Shown here piece after piece: positions 1-7,282 of a DNA stretch of 13,904 bases. Position numbers and translations under genes: made by a program. The stretch spans positions 1 to 13,904 of the forward strand of contig CAYGWJ010000107.1 of assembly GCA_964353405.1 (NCBI GenBank). The letters are read 5' to 3'. The notes under the pieces were generated by a model. That model searched no databases, was not told the DNA's origin, and was given only the letters and a program-made list of their open reading frames with translations. Within the stretch, counting starts at the first letter, position 1, and every line of letters begins with the position of its first letter. Origin of the DNA: JBGLNJ01 sp964353405. Lineage in GTDB: Bacteria; Chloroflexota; Anaerolineae; Fen-1058.

Positions 1-1
1 G

Positions 2-286
2 TCGTTGCGCGCTCTCTTGACGCAGTGCGGCGTGACCGATGCTTTTGACGAGATGGTCATCTCCGGCGAGGTCGGCCTGGTCAAGCCGGACGCGCGCATT
101 TACCCGTTGGCTGCCGGGCGACTGGGCGTGCCCGTTGGCGAGTGCTTGTTCGTGGACGATTTCGTGGAGAACGTCAAGGGCGCCCGCGCCTCGGGGATGC
201 AGGCGCTTCACTTTGCGCCGGTTGATAAGGCGATGGCAGAACTGCGACAGTTGACCGTTGCCCAGGTATCCCCTGTATTGTCGTGA
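2..286 (+). CDS. HAD-family hydrolase, C-terminal part (5' truncated by window)
   Basis: The reading frame is open from the first bases of the window and ends at TGA 284-286, so only about the last 94 residues are present. They contain the C-terminal half of a haloacid dehalogenase (HAD) superfamily subfamily IA hydrolase: the conserved lysine region GLVKPDARIY (motif III) and the acidic motif IV CLFVDDFVENVKGARASGM, whose DD pair coordinates Mg2+ in this family. Such enzymes are mostly cytoplasmic phosphatases acting on small phosphorylated metabolites; the substrate cannot be told from this fragment. The catalytic N-terminal DxD motif lies outside the window. The stop codon is shared with the GTG start of the next gene (GTGA overlap), so the two are probably co-transcribed and translationally coupled. 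Confidence 0.85.
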   Translation, partial: SLRALLTQCGVTDAFDEMVISGEVGLVKPDARIYPLAAGRLGVPVGECLFVDDFVENVKGARASGMQALHFAPVDKAMAELRQLTVAQVSPVLS

Positions 287-1611
287 ATACACCCAGCCTC
301 ATCGAACCTATACAGGCCCTGGCACGCCTATTCCAGCGCAATGCCTGGCTGTACCTCCTAAACTCGATACTGGTCGGTACAAGTTTCAGCATCTATTCTT
401 TATTCTTCAATCTGTATATCCTCGCGCGTGGTTACCCGAAAGATTTTTTAGGATTTCTGTCCGCCTTGCCCAGCGCAGTGGCCCTCATCGCCGCCATCCC
501 GCTGGGGATGTTCTCGGATCGCATTGGCCGCCGCAAGGCGATGATAGGGGGCACGCTCGGCGCGATCCTTGCCATAGTGGGAATTGCTTCAGGGACCAAC
601 TCCGCACTACTTGTTGTTGCCGTCGTCGTACTGGGCATGGGCAACGAGCTGTTCAACATTAGCGCCGCACCCTTTATGATGGAAAATTCGAGCGAGCGCG
701 AGCGCACGCTGTTATTCAGCACCAGCTTTGGCCTGAGCGCATTGTCTGGATTCGCAGGCAGTCTTGTCGGCGGGCAGTTGCCCCGCTGGATGAGCAGCGT
801 ATTTGTTTTGACACTGGACACCGCTCCAGCTTATGGCGCGGCATTGCTGATCAGCCCGGCGCTGAACCTGCTCGCGATGTTTCCCCTGCTTTGGATGCGC
901 GAAGCCGCGCGTCCGACCTGGAACCTCAGACTGGTCGTGCCGAACGCGCGCCTGGTGACATTGGCGGCTGAGGATATTTGGAGGCAGTTCAAAGCCGCTC
1001 CAGTCTTGACGTGGCGCGGCTTGTATCACAGGCAGGTGATTGTCAAACTATTGGCGCCGAATGTCCTCATCAGCGTTGGCGCGGCGCTGCTCATCCCCTA
1101 CATGAATGTGTTCTTCCGCGAGCGACATCACGTGCCGGATGGGACACTGGGCGTGATTTTTGCCCTGTCGAGTGTGGTGACAGGCGTGGCAACCCTGGCT
1201 GCGCCTCTCCTGGCGCAGAGATGGGGTAAAATACGCTCGGTCGCATTAGCGCAGGCCGCGTCGCTGCCGTTCTTGTTGATCATTGGCTTTGCACCTTCAT
1301 TGCCGCTGGCGGTTTTGGCTTTCTGGTTCCGTGGCGCTCTTATGAATCTGGGCGGACCTATTTATAACGCTTTCACGATGGAGCATGTGGCCAAGGACGA
1401 GCGCGCCACGGTAAACGCCTTTTCCAGTGTGACGTGGAACATCGGTTGGGCTGTCTGTCCATACCTATCTGGCCTTGTTCAGCAAAAGTGGGGCTTTGGC
1501 CCATTGTTCGTGATGACCTCGGTGCTGTACGGCCTGGCGGCGGCACTGACGTATGTGTTCTTTGCTGCCGGCGAGCTGAAAGAGAATAGAGAAACTGCAA
1601 CAGTGGCCTGA
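283..1611 (+). CDS. Major facilitator superfamily (MFS) transporter
   Basis: The product is a 442-residue, strongly hydrophobic protein with about 11-12 predicted membrane segments, the usual size for an MFS permease. The loop after the second segment carries the MFS signature GMFSDRIGRRK (about residues 75-85). The second half has a related segment layout starting near residue 250, with a basic loop around QRWGKIRS. It would sit in the inner membrane and move a small solute by proton-coupled uniport, symport or antiport; drug or sugar efflux is typical but the substrate is not determined. The GTG start at 283 overlaps the upstream HAD stop by 4 nt, and no good Shine-Dalgarno sequence is visible, which fits translational coupling. 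It is likely housekeeping or accessory metabolism, unrelated to the defence genes downstream. Confidence 0.88.
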   Translation: MNTPSLIEPIQALARLFQRNAWLYLLNSILVGTSFSIYSLFFNLYILARGYPKDFLGFLSALPSAVALIAAIPLGMFSDRIGRRKAMIGGTLGAILAIVGIASGTNSALLVVAVVVLGMGNELFNISAAPFMMENSSERERTLLFSTSFGLSALSGFAGSLVGGQLPRWMSSVFVLTLDTAPAYGAALLISPALNLLAMFPLLWMREAARPTWNLRLVVPNARLVTLAAEDIWRQFKAAPVLTWRGLYHRQVIVKLLAPNVLISVGAALLIPYMNVFFRERHHVPDGTLGVIFALSSVVTGVATLAAPLLAQRWGKIRSVALAQAASLPFLLIIGFAPSLPLAVLAFWFRGALMNLGGPIYNAFTMEHVAKDERATVNAFSSVTWNIGWAVCPYLSGLVQQKWGFGPLFVMTSVLYGLAAALTYVFFAAGELKENRETATVA

Positions 1612-1719
1612 GTGACACCGGGCCTGCCTCCAAATTCAGAGATCGAGGTGACAAACAGCGCCGCTGCTTTTGCCCGTGCCGGTGACCTCGCCCATGAGCA
1701 GTGCGGAAAGTCCCCGCCG

Positions 1720-1741
1720 GCCAGGTCGTGCCAGACCTGGC
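1720..1741. other. Perfect 8-bp hairpin downstream of the MFS gene
   Basis: Arms GCCAGGTC (1720-1727) and GACCTGGC (1734-1741) are exact reverse complements with a 6-nt loop. The hairpin lies about 110 bp after the MFS stop and just ahead of the hsdR promoter candidate. It could be a transcription pause or a factor-dependent termination structure, but there is no U-tract, so it is not called an intrinsic terminator. Confidence 0.35.
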
Positions 1742-1765
1742 GCCCTAAGCTGGCAACAACCTCTT

Positions 1766-1794
1766 TTGTCCTCCGGTGTGAAGTATGCTACACT
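1766..1794 (+). promoter_or_regulatory. Candidate sigma-70-type promoter for the restriction operon
   Basis: A -35-like TTGTCC (1766-1771) and a -10-like TACACT (1789-1794) are separated by exactly 17 nt. Each matches consensus at 4 of 6 positions, and the -10 is preceded by TGC, an extended -10 (TGn). It would give a leader of roughly 85 nt containing two hairpins before the hsdR start. Support is by motif only. Confidence 0.45.
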
Positions 1795-1799
1795 AGAAG

Positions 1800-1828
1800 C
1801 GCCGCGCAGTGTTCGAGCACTCGCGGCG
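1800..1828. other. Hairpin in the hsdR leader
   Basis: Arms CGCCGCG (1800-1806) and CGCGGCG (1822-1828) pair perfectly. They continue, after one bulged C, into AGTG/CACT (1808-1811 with 1818-1821) around the 6-nt loop TTCGAG, giving an 11-bp interrupted stem. It lies at the predicted 5' end of the hsdR transcript, where it could protect the 5' end or affect translation. Function is not known. Confidence 0.4.
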
Positions 1829-1830
1829 TG

Positions 1831-1870
1831 ACCCTCATCCCCGACCCTTCTCCCACGGGGAGAAGGGAGT
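1831..1870. repeat. Dispersed C/G-rich hairpin repeat, copy before hsdR
   Basis: Arms CCCTTCTCCC (1845-1854) and GGGAGAAGGG (1858-1867) form a perfect 10-bp stem with a 3-nt loop. The whole stretch, from CCCTCATC to GGGAGTG, is nearly identical to the copy at 8521-8557, in front of the SEFIR gene, and related to copies at 4244-4545, 4921-4964 and 9879-9900. It ends about 5 nt before the Shine-Dalgarno GGAG (1873-1876) of hsdR. Repeats of this look are abundant between genes in many GC-rich bacteria. Confidence 0.75.
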
Positions 1871-1884
1871 GTGGAGACGTGCGT

Positions 1885-4242
1885 ATGTCCGAAGCAGACA
1901 CCTGTCGAACTTACGTTGTCCCCAAGCTGCACGCCGCCGGCTGGACGGACGACCTGATCGCCGAACAGCACCCCATCACGCCGGGCCGGGTCATGCCGCT
2001 GGGGCGCAAGCACACGCGCAAAGAGAGCGGCAGGCCGGACTATATCCTGTACCTCAAGCGACATTATGCAATTGCCGTTGTCGAGGCCAAGGCCGAATAC
2101 AAGAAACCGGCTGACGGCTTGCAGCAGGCGATGACCTACGCCGAGATGCTGGGTGTCAAGTTTGCGTATGCCACGAACGGCAAGGGCATCATCGAGCATG
2201 ACTTTATCACGGGGAAGGAACGTGACCTGGAGGCATTCCCCACGCCGGATGAGCTGTGGGCGCGGCTGCGCGGCGAACTGAAACTGACACAAGAACGCGA
2301 CGCCGCCGACGCGCTGACGGCGTATTATGAAGAAGTGGGCGGCAAGCGTCCGCGCTACTATCAAGAGATTGCGATCAATCGCGCGGTGGAAGCGGTGATC
2401 CGGGGCCAGCCGCGCATCCTGATCACGATGGCGACGGGCACGGGCAAGACGTTCGTGGCGTTCCAGATTGTGCACCGGCTGCTGGCGATGAAGCGCGCGC
2501 AGCATATCCTCTACCTGGCCGACCGCAACTTTTTGATTGACCAGGTCAAGGATCTGACGTTCAGCCCGCTGGGGGAGGCGCTGCACAAGATTCAGGGCGA
2601 GGCGGTCAAGAGCCGCACGGTGTACTTTGCGCTGTATCAGGCGCTCACCGCGCCGGGGCCGGACGGCCGGCCTCTCTATATGCAGTACCCGCCGGGTTTC
2701 TTTGACAAGATTTTTGTGGACGAGTGCCATCGCGGGAGCGCGCGCGACGAGAGCAGTTGGCGCGAGATTCTGGACTGCTTTTTTCCCGCGCAGCAGATCG
2801 GGATGACGGCCACGCCCAAGTGCGACGACAATGTGAACACGTACAACTATTTCGGCGCGCCGATTTACACCTACAGCTTGAGGCAGGGCATCGAGGACGG
2901 ATTCCTGGCACCGTATCGCGTGCAGCGGGTGATGCTGGACGTGGACGTGAACAGCCTGCAGATTGACCCCGGCGTGCTCGACCGCTTTGGGCGCGAGGTG
3001 CCGCCGGGCGTGTATGGCACCAAGGATTTCGAGCGGCTGATCTCGCTCCTCACGCGCACCGAGACGGCGGCCCGCCATCTGACGAATTATCTCAAAGCCA
3101 CCGACCGGTACGACAAGACGATCATCTTTTGCGTGGATCAGGAGCACGCGCTGGACATGCGCGACGCGCTGGCGCGTGAGAATGACGACCTGATGCGGAT
3201 TCACTCGGATTATGTGGTGCGGGTGGTTTCGGACGAGGGCAAAGAGGGCCGGATGCACCTGGACAATTTCCAGGACCCCGAATGCGAATCGCCGGTGCTG
3301 GTTACGTCGTCGCAGATGTTGACGACGGGCGTGGACGCACCGACATGCCGCAACATTGTGCTGTTTCGGCCGATCAACTCGATGACGGAATTCAAGCAGA
3401 TCATCGGACGCGGGACGCGCATCCTGGACGAGCACGGCAAGGCGTGGTTCACGATCATTGATTACGTGGGCGCGACGCAATTGTTTTACGATCCGGCGTT
3501 CGACGGACCGCCAGAAGCCCGCACGACCGTGACGATTAATCCGCGCGGCGATGTGATTGACTCCAAGACGAACGAGGGGGACGAGGGCGGCAGCGGGCCA
3601 GGGCCAGAGGGAAGCGGGCCGACCGTTCCAGGCGCTGTACCACTCCCGGGCACGGCGGTTGAGCCGCGCAAGTTTTACGTGGACGGCGTGCCCGTTTACA
3701 TCATCGGCGAGCAGGCGTTCGAGCTGGACGCGGAAGACCACGTCTTGCGCACCGTGTCGTTCACGGATTATGTGCGCGAGCGCGTGCGGCGCCTGTGGCC
3801 CGACGCGCAGCACTTGCGCGAATACTGGCCGCTGGCCGAGCGGCGGGCCGAGATTTTGCAGGCGCTGGCGCAATGCGGCATTGACCCCGAGCACCTGGCC
3901 GCGATCACGCATCAGGAATACGCCGACCCGCTCGACCTGCTGCTGCACATGGCCTACAACGCGCCGCTGCTCACGCGCCGCGACCGAGCCGAGCAACTGC
4001 GCAAGAACAAACCCACGTTCTTTACCACGTATTCGCCCGCCGCGCGTGAGATTCTGGACAAGCTATTGGACAAGTACGCCGACTTTGGCGTGGGGCAGTT
4101 TGACGACCTGACGCTGGTGCTGCGCGTGCCGCCGTTCGATCAGAGCACCGTGCAAGAGATTGCGGCGTTGTTCGGCGGGCCGGCACAGTTGAAGACAGCG
4201 GTGGACAAGATGCAGACACTGTTGTATAGCCCCACCCCCTGA
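1885..4242 (+). CDS. hsdR: Type I restriction endonuclease subunit R (HsdR)
   Basis: HsdR is the ATP-dependent translocase and nuclease of type I restriction complexes (R2M2S), cutting unmethylated DNA far from the recognition site. The 785-residue product has the expected order. An N-terminal nuclease domain carries GRPDY (PD at 51-52), VVEAK (E67, K69) and the QxxxY motif at about 81-85. A superfamily 2 helicase core follows, with ATGTGKT (183-189, Walker A), DECHR (279-283), TATP (308-311) and QIIGRGTR (505-512). A Gly/Pro-rich linker near 562-582 precedes a helical C-terminal domain that docks on the methylase. ATG 1885 is preferred because GGAG (1873-1876) is 8 nt upstream and homology starts there. 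GTG 1879 is an alternative. The frame is open back to 1612, but that part is non-homologous leader. The stop TGA lies just before the hairpin array. All catalytic motifs are intact. Confidence 0.95.
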   Translation: MSEADTCRTYVVPKLHAAGWTDDLIAEQHPITPGRVMPLGRKHTRKESGRPDYILYLKRHYAIAVVEAKAEYKKPADGLQQAMTYAEMLGVKFAYATNGKGIIEHDFITGKERDLEAFPTPDELWARLRGELKLTQERDAADALTAYYEEVGGKRPRYYQEIAINRAVEAVIRGQPRILITMATGTGKTFVAFQIVHRLLAMKRAQHILYLADRNFLIDQVKDLTFSPLGEALHKIQGEAVKSRTVYFALYQALTAPGPDGRPLYMQYPPGFFDKIFVDECHRGSARDESSWREILDCFFPAQQIGMTATPKCDDNVNTYNYFGAPIYTYSLRQGIEDGFLAPYRVQRVMLDVDVNSLQIDPGVLDRFGREVPPGVYGTKDFERLISLLTRTETAARHLTNYLKATDRYDKTIIFCVDQEHALDMRDALARENDDLMRIHSDYVVRVVSDEGKEGRMHLDNFQDPECESPVLVTSSQMLTTGVDAPTCRNIVLFRPINSMTEFKQIIGRGTRILDEHGKAWFTIIDYVGATQLFYDPAFDGPPEARTTVTINPRGDVIDSKTNEGDEGGSGPGPEGSGPTVPGAVPLPGTAVEPRKFYVDGVPVYIIGEQAFELDAEDHVLRTVSFTDYVRERVRRLWPDAQHLREYWPLAERRAEILQALAQCGIDPEHLAAITHQEYADPLDLLLHMAYNAPLLTRRDRAEQLRKNKPTFFTTYSPAAREILDKLLDKYADFGVGQFDDLTLVLRVPPFDQSTVQEIAALFGGPAQLKTAVDKMQTLLYSPTP

Positions 4243-4243
4243 C

Positions 4244-4545
4244 CCCCTCCCCTGACGACGCAAGTACTGTCGTCAGGAGAGGGGGCCGGAGGGAGCGGCA
4301 CCACCTTCCCCTCTCCTGACAACGTCTTTGGTAGTCAGGAGAGGGGGCCGGGGGGAGAAGCACCACCTCCCCCTCTCCTGACAACGTCTTTGCTTGTCAG
4401 GAGAGGGGGCCGGAGGGAGCGGCACCACCTCCCCCTCTCCTGACAACGTCTTTGGTTGTCAGGAGAGGGGATCGGGGGGAGAAGCACCACCTCCCCCTCT
4501 CCTGACAACGTCTTTGGTTGTCAGGAGAGGGGGCCGGGGGGAGAG
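4244..4545. repeat. Array of five tandem ~62-bp hairpin units between hsdR and the DUF559 gene
   Basis: Five units start at 4244, 4308, 4370, 4432 and 4494, so the spacings are 64, 62, 62 and 62 bp. Each has arms of the type CCCCTCTCCTGACAAC / GTTGTCAGGAGAGGGG around a 7-nt loop GTCTTTG. Units 4 and 5 form perfect 16-bp stems. Units 2 and 3 have one mismatch or unpaired end. Unit 1 has GACGAC paired with GTCGTC, a compensatory change against GACAAC/GTTGTC, and a different 9-nt loop. The linkers alternate between two types (GGAGGGAGCGG and GGGGGGAGAAG), so the array probably grew by duplicating a two-unit block. The last unit merges into the ribosome-binding site of the next gene. Confidence 0.9.
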
Positions 4546-4547
4546 GT

Positions 4548-4934
4548 ATGCCCAGGAAAACTCGCGGCAAAACATCAGCAATGATCGTCCATGCAGCGCG
4601 TGAACTGCGTCAGGGGCCAACCGCCGCCGAAGCCAAGTTGTGGGACGCGTTGCGAGGTCGCCGCCTGGCCGGTCTGAAATTCCGGCGGCAGCATCCTTAT
4701 GGCCGTTTTGTCCTGGATTTCTTTTGCGTCGAGCATAGCCTCGCCGTCGAGTTGGATGGCAACATTCATGCCGAACCGACACAGGCTGCGCGCGATGTCG
4801 AGCGGACCGAGTTTTTGCAGGCGCATGGGGTACGTGTATTGCGATTCAAAAATGACCAAGTGGAGAATGAGATTGAAACAGTCCTCAGGCAAATTGAAGA
4901 AGCGTGCCTCATCCCCCCGGCCCCCTTCTCCTGA
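4548..4934 (+). CDS. DUF559 domain endonuclease-like protein
   Basis: The 128-residue protein matches the DUF559 family (Vsr-like fold, PD-(D/E)XK nuclease superfamily). It opens with the family-typical PTAAEAKLWDALR (25-37), then RRQHPYGRFVLDFFC (46-60) and LAVELDG (65-71), giving acidic residues D57, E68 and D70, and ends with GVRVLRFKND (94-103). Family members are often found near restriction genes and are predicted to nick or cut DNA; no substrate is known for this one. ATG 4548 follows a purine-rich GGGGGGAGAGGT. An in-frame TTG at 4518 lies inside the hairpin array and is unlikely. The last residues (IPPAPFS) and the stop codon are encoded by the next hairpin repeat, so the original C-terminus may have been altered. 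It lies between hsdR and hsdM in the same orientation and is presumably co-transcribed. Confidence 0.85.
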   Translation: MPRKTRGKTSAMIVHAARELRQGPTAAEAKLWDALRGRRLAGLKFRRQHPYGRFVLDFFCVEHSLAVELDGNIHAEPTQAARDVERTEFLQAHGVRVLRFKNDQVENEIETVLRQIEEACLIPPAPFS

Positions 4935-4964
4935 AACGAAAGCCCTCGTTTCAGGAGAAGGGGG
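4921..4964. repeat. Perfect 18-bp stem hairpin containing the DUF559 stop codon
   Basis: Arms CCCCCTTCTCCTGAAACG (4921-4938) and CGTTTCAGGAGAAGGGGG (4947-4964) are exact reverse complements around an 8-nt loop. It belongs to the same family as the array at 4244-4545 (the core CTCCTGA...TCAGGAG is shared) but has different arm ends and loop. The TGA of the DUF559 gene (4932-4934) lies in its left arm. It could act as an mRNA-stabilising or attenuating structure between the DUF559 gene and hsdM. Confidence 0.9.
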
Positions 4965-5081
4965 AGTGGCGAGCGCGGGAAACCCTGTCTCAGGACAAGG
5001 GGGAGAGGCGAGCGCGGGAAACCCTGTCTCAGGACAAGGGGGAGTGGCGAGCGCGGGAAACTCTGTCTTAGGACAAAGGGG
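4965..5081. repeat. Three 39-bp tandem repeats just upstream of hsdM
   Basis: Units lie at 4965-5003, 5004-5042 and 5043-5081. The first two differ by one base and the third has a few changes. Each contains a decayed hairpin (CCTGTCTCAGGACAAGG) followed by GGGGGAG and then GTGGCGAGCGCGGG (GAG in unit 2 in place of GTG). The period is 13 codons and the frame is open into hsdM. If translation began at GTG 4966 or 5044, HsdM would gain an N-terminal tail of 13-residue repeats (core SAGNPVSGQGG). The repeats therefore offer several Shine-Dalgarno plus GTG combinations. Confidence 0.85.
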
Positions 5082-5091
5082 AGCGGAGGGA

Positions 5092-6579
5092 GTGGCGACG
5101 CGCGCGCAGCTTTCGTCCATTATCAAGTCGGCGCGGGACAAGATGCGCAAGGACGCCGGGCTGAACGGCGATTTGGACCGGCTGCCGCAACTTTCGTGGT
5201 TGTTGTTTTTAAAGTGCTACGACGACCTGGAGCAGACGCGCGAGGGCAACGCGATCCTTTCGGGCAAGCCGTACCGGCCCGTGATCCCTGCGCCGTATCG
5301 CTGGCGCGACTGGGCCGCCGATCCGAACAAGGGGAGCACCGGGCCGGAGCTGCTCGATTTTGTGAACAATGACTTGTTGCCCAAACTGCGCGGGCTGAAC
5401 GAGAGCGAGGAGCAGCTCGTCATCGCGTCGCTGTTCCGCGAGACGTTCAACCGGATGCTTTCGGGCTATTTGCTGCGCGACCTGCTGAACCTCATCAACG
5501 GCGTCAACTTTACTTCGCGGGACGAGATTTTCACGCTGTCGCACCTGTACGAGTCCATGCTCAAAGAGATGCGTGACGCGGCCGGCGATTCGGGCGAGTT
5601 TTACACGCCGCGCCCTGTCGTCAAGTTCATGGTGGATCGCGTGGCGCCCAAGCTGGGCGAGCGGGTGCTCGATCCAGCAGCCGGTACGGGCGGATTTTTG
5701 GTGGAAGCCTACGAGTATGTGAAGGGACAACGCAAGACGGCGCGCGATGAGGCCCGGCTTCAGAACGAGACGCTGTTCGGGATCGAGAAAAAGCCGATGC
5801 CGTATCTCTTGGGCACGATGAACCTGCTTTTGCACGGGATCGAGCGGCCAAACATCCGGCGGGGCAATGCGCTGGACAGGCCGCTCAAGGAAATTGGCGA
5901 GGCCGACCGCTACAACGTGATCCTGACCAATCCGCCGTTCGGGGGCGAAGAAGAGCCGGGCATCCAGCTCAACTTTCCCGAGGCCACGCGCGCGAGCGAG
6001 ACAGCCTTGCTGTTCCTGCAGTTTATCATGCGCTCGCTCAAGGCCGGCGGGCGCTGCGCGCTGGTCGTGCCCAACGGGACGCTCTTTGGCGATGGTGTGG
6101 CGGCGCGCATCAAGGAGCATTTGGTCAAGAATTTCAACCTGCACACCATCGTGCGGCTGCCGAACGGCGTGTTTGCGCCCTATACCAGCATCCCGACGAA
6201 CCTGGTGTTCTTTGACCGCACCGGGCCGACGACCGAGATCTGGTATTACGAGATGACACTGCCGGAAGGCCGCAAGAATTATTCCAAGACCAAGCCGCAG
6301 CAATTTGAAGAGTACGCCGAGTGCATCGCGTGGTGGGATGCGCCGCAGCGCGTGGAGAACGAGCGCGCGTGGAAGGTGGCCGCCGTGGACGTATTGAAGT
6401 ACAACGAAGACGGCGAACTGGTCTCGGCCAACCTGGACATCAAGAACCCAAACGCGCAGGAGGATTTTGAGCACCTGCCGCCGGAGCGACTGGTGGCCGA
6501 CATCACGGCGAAGGAAAAGCGGATTGTGGAGATTATGGCCGAGATTGAGCAGGTGTTGGCTGGAGGACAGTCGAGTTAA
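5092..6579 (+). CDS. hsdM: Type I restriction-modification DNA methyltransferase subunit M (HsdM)
   Basis: HsdM transfers a methyl group from S-adenosylmethionine to adenine N6 in the half-sites chosen by HsdS and forms the M2S core of the restriction complex. From GTG 5092 the protein has 495 residues, the usual size. It has the HsdM N-terminal helical domain (LNGDLDRLPQLSWLLFLK, 24-41), the GEFYTPRPVV stretch (168-177), the AdoMet-binding motif DPAAGTGGF (194-202) and the catalytic NPPFGG (280-285), all intact. GTG 5092 is chosen because homology begins at once (QLSSIIKSARDKMRKD) and AGGGGAG lies about 8 nt upstream. GTG 5044 and 4966, inside the 39-bp repeats, are in-frame alternatives. 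Its TAA stop overlaps the TAA stop of the convergent PIN gene within a shared TTAA. Confidence 0.95.
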   Translation: MATRAQLSSIIKSARDKMRKDAGLNGDLDRLPQLSWLLFLKCYDDLEQTREGNAILSGKPYRPVIPAPYRWRDWAADPNKGSTGPELLDFVNNDLLPKLRGLNESEEQLVIASLFRETFNRMLSGYLLRDLLNLINGVNFTSRDEIFTLSHLYESMLKEMRDAAGDSGEFYTPRPVVKFMVDRVAPKLGERVLDPAAGTGGFLVEAYEYVKGQRKTARDEARLQNETLFGIEKKPMPYLLGTMNLLLHGIERPNIRRGNALDRPLKEIGEADRYNVILTNPPFGGEEEPGIQLNFPEATRASETALLFLQFIMRSLKAGGRCALVVPNGTLFGDGVAARIKEHLVKNFNLHTIVRLPNGVFAPYTSIPTNLVFFDRTGPTTEIWYYEMTLPEGRKNYSKTKPQQFEEYAECIAWWDAPQRVENERAWKVAAVDVLKYNEDGELVSANLDIKNPNAQEDFEHLPPERLVADITAKEKRIVEIMAEIEQVLAGGQSS

Positions 6580-6992
6580 TCGGGGAGCAAAGCCAGCAAC
6601 TCGTTGACGGTCAAGATGGGAATGTCCTGGTACGTTTTGAGATTCAACAAGTGGCTGTCGCCGGAGGCGACGGCCTGTGCCTGGGCCGCAACGGCGCAGG
6701 CTAACACGGCATCGTCGTCGGGATCGGCCAGGAGCGCCGGAGGAATGGCGGCGGGTTTGACGACTGTGGCAAGTGTGGCGTAGCCTTGCACCAGCACGCG
6801 CCGCGTAACGCCCGCGCGCTCAAGCCGCTCAGCAAACTTGGCGCGGCTGAGTGTGTCGTCCAACTCGACCAGCAAGGCCGCGCTCGTGAACAAGCTGACC
6901 TTGCCGGCGCGGGCAGCATCCAGCAAGCGACGCGGCGCGCCGTGCCACAGCAAGCCGGAGATGACGGTGTTGGTGTCAGCGACCAGTCGCAC
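6576..6992 (-). CDS. PIN-domain ribonuclease toxin (VapC-like / COG1569-type)
   Basis: This 138-residue PIN-domain protein is a predicted Mg2+-dependent endoribonuclease acting as the toxin of a type II toxin-antitoxin pair. The acidic active-site residues are in place: D6 in VADTN, E43 in LLVELDD, D94 in ADPDDDAVLACA and D112 in SGDSHLL. The start is GTG at 6992, overlapping the 3' end of the antitoxin gene by 17 nt on the same strand, the usual antitoxin-first order. The gene is antisense to the restriction operon and converges on hsdM, sharing TTAA with its stop codon. The long form with NTVISGLLWHGAP resembles the putative toxin component PIN family rather than short VapC. Cellular RNA target is not known. 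Confidence 0.88.
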   Translation of the reverse strand: MRLVADTNTVISGLLWHGAPRRLLDAARAGKVSLFTSAALLVELDDTLSRAKFAERLERAGVTRRVLVQGYATLATVVKPAAIPPALLADPDDDAVLACAVAAQAQAVASGDSHLLNLKTYQDIPILTVNELLALLPD

Positions 6993-7224
6993 TGTAAGAG
7001 CGCCTCGCTTCGCGGACGGCTTGGATTTCGGCTTCGATGTCAGCTTCGGTCAGCGGCGGCGCATCCAACGCGGCCAGGCGGTCAGCAGCCTCGAACAGTT
7101 GGCCGACGCGGCGGCGGCGGATTTCTTCGCGCAGCAATTGTTCGATGGCCTGCGGCGTGAGCAGTCCGGCGGCCTGGGCCTCGCGGGCCAGGCTATCGGG
7201 TAATTTGAGATCGAGTTGAACCAT
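6976..7224 (-). CDS. Antitoxin of the PIN toxin pair
   Basis: The 82-residue protein starts MVQLDLKLPDSLAREAQAAG. A short strand is followed by helices with LTPQAIEQLLREEIRRRRV, resembling a ribbon-helix-helix-type DNA-binding antitoxin, and an acidic, helical C-terminal part (PLTEADIEAEIQAVREARR) that would wrap the toxin. ATG 7224 is chosen over upstream starts because AAAGG lies 8 nt before it and the frame upstream has no similar character. In this pair type the antitoxin binds the PIN protein and usually represses its own promoter; a candidate promoter with a GTGT/ACAC dyad lies just upstream. It is divergent from hsdS, with a gap of about 40 bp. Confidence 0.8.
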   Translation of the reverse strand: MVQLDLKLPDSLAREAQAAGLLTPQAIEQLLREEIRRRRVGQLFEAADRLAALDAPPLTEADIEAEIQAVREARRSYSATGR

Positions 7225-7253
7225 GTCACACACCTTTCGTTGAACCTGGTGAT

Positions 7254-7282
7254 AGTGTAACACACATGACCAATCTTTCCAA
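7254..7282 (-). promoter_or_regulatory. Candidate promoter of the PIN toxin-antitoxin pair
   Basis: Read on the minus strand, TTGGAA (7282-7277) and TACACT (7259-7254) are separated by 17 nt, each matching 4 of 6 consensus positions. The -10 overlaps a short dyad GTGTTACAC (7255-7263), a possible operator for the antitoxin. The -35 lies inside the first codons of hsdS, so the two divergent genes could interfere with each other. No comparably good promoter is seen reading toward hsdS. Confidence 0.4.

Noticed and set aside
1612..1884. N-terminal extension of HsdR to GTG 1612
   Set aside because: The extension contains the promoter candidate, two hairpins and a dispersed repeat, and has no HsdR similarity. 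ATG 1885 has a well-placed ribosome-binding site.
1636..3996. Long open frame (786 codons) on the minus strand opposite hsdR
   Set aside because: It is an antisense shadow produced by GC-rich codon bias. Its translation is low-complexity Arg/His/Val-rich with no domain, while the + strand has all HsdR motifs.
4244..4545. CRISPR array
   Set aside because: The units are repeated along their whole length, including the linkers, so there are no unique spacers, and no cas genes are nearby.
4699..5091. HsdM starting inside the DUF559 gene at 4699
   Set aside because: The open frame overlaps a convincing DUF559 coding sequence in another frame and has no HsdM similarity before about 5092.
5209..6474. 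Open frame of 421 codons on the minus strand opposite hsdM
   Set aside because: Same kind of antisense shadow; no start signal and no recognisable domain, and hsdM is complete on the other strand.
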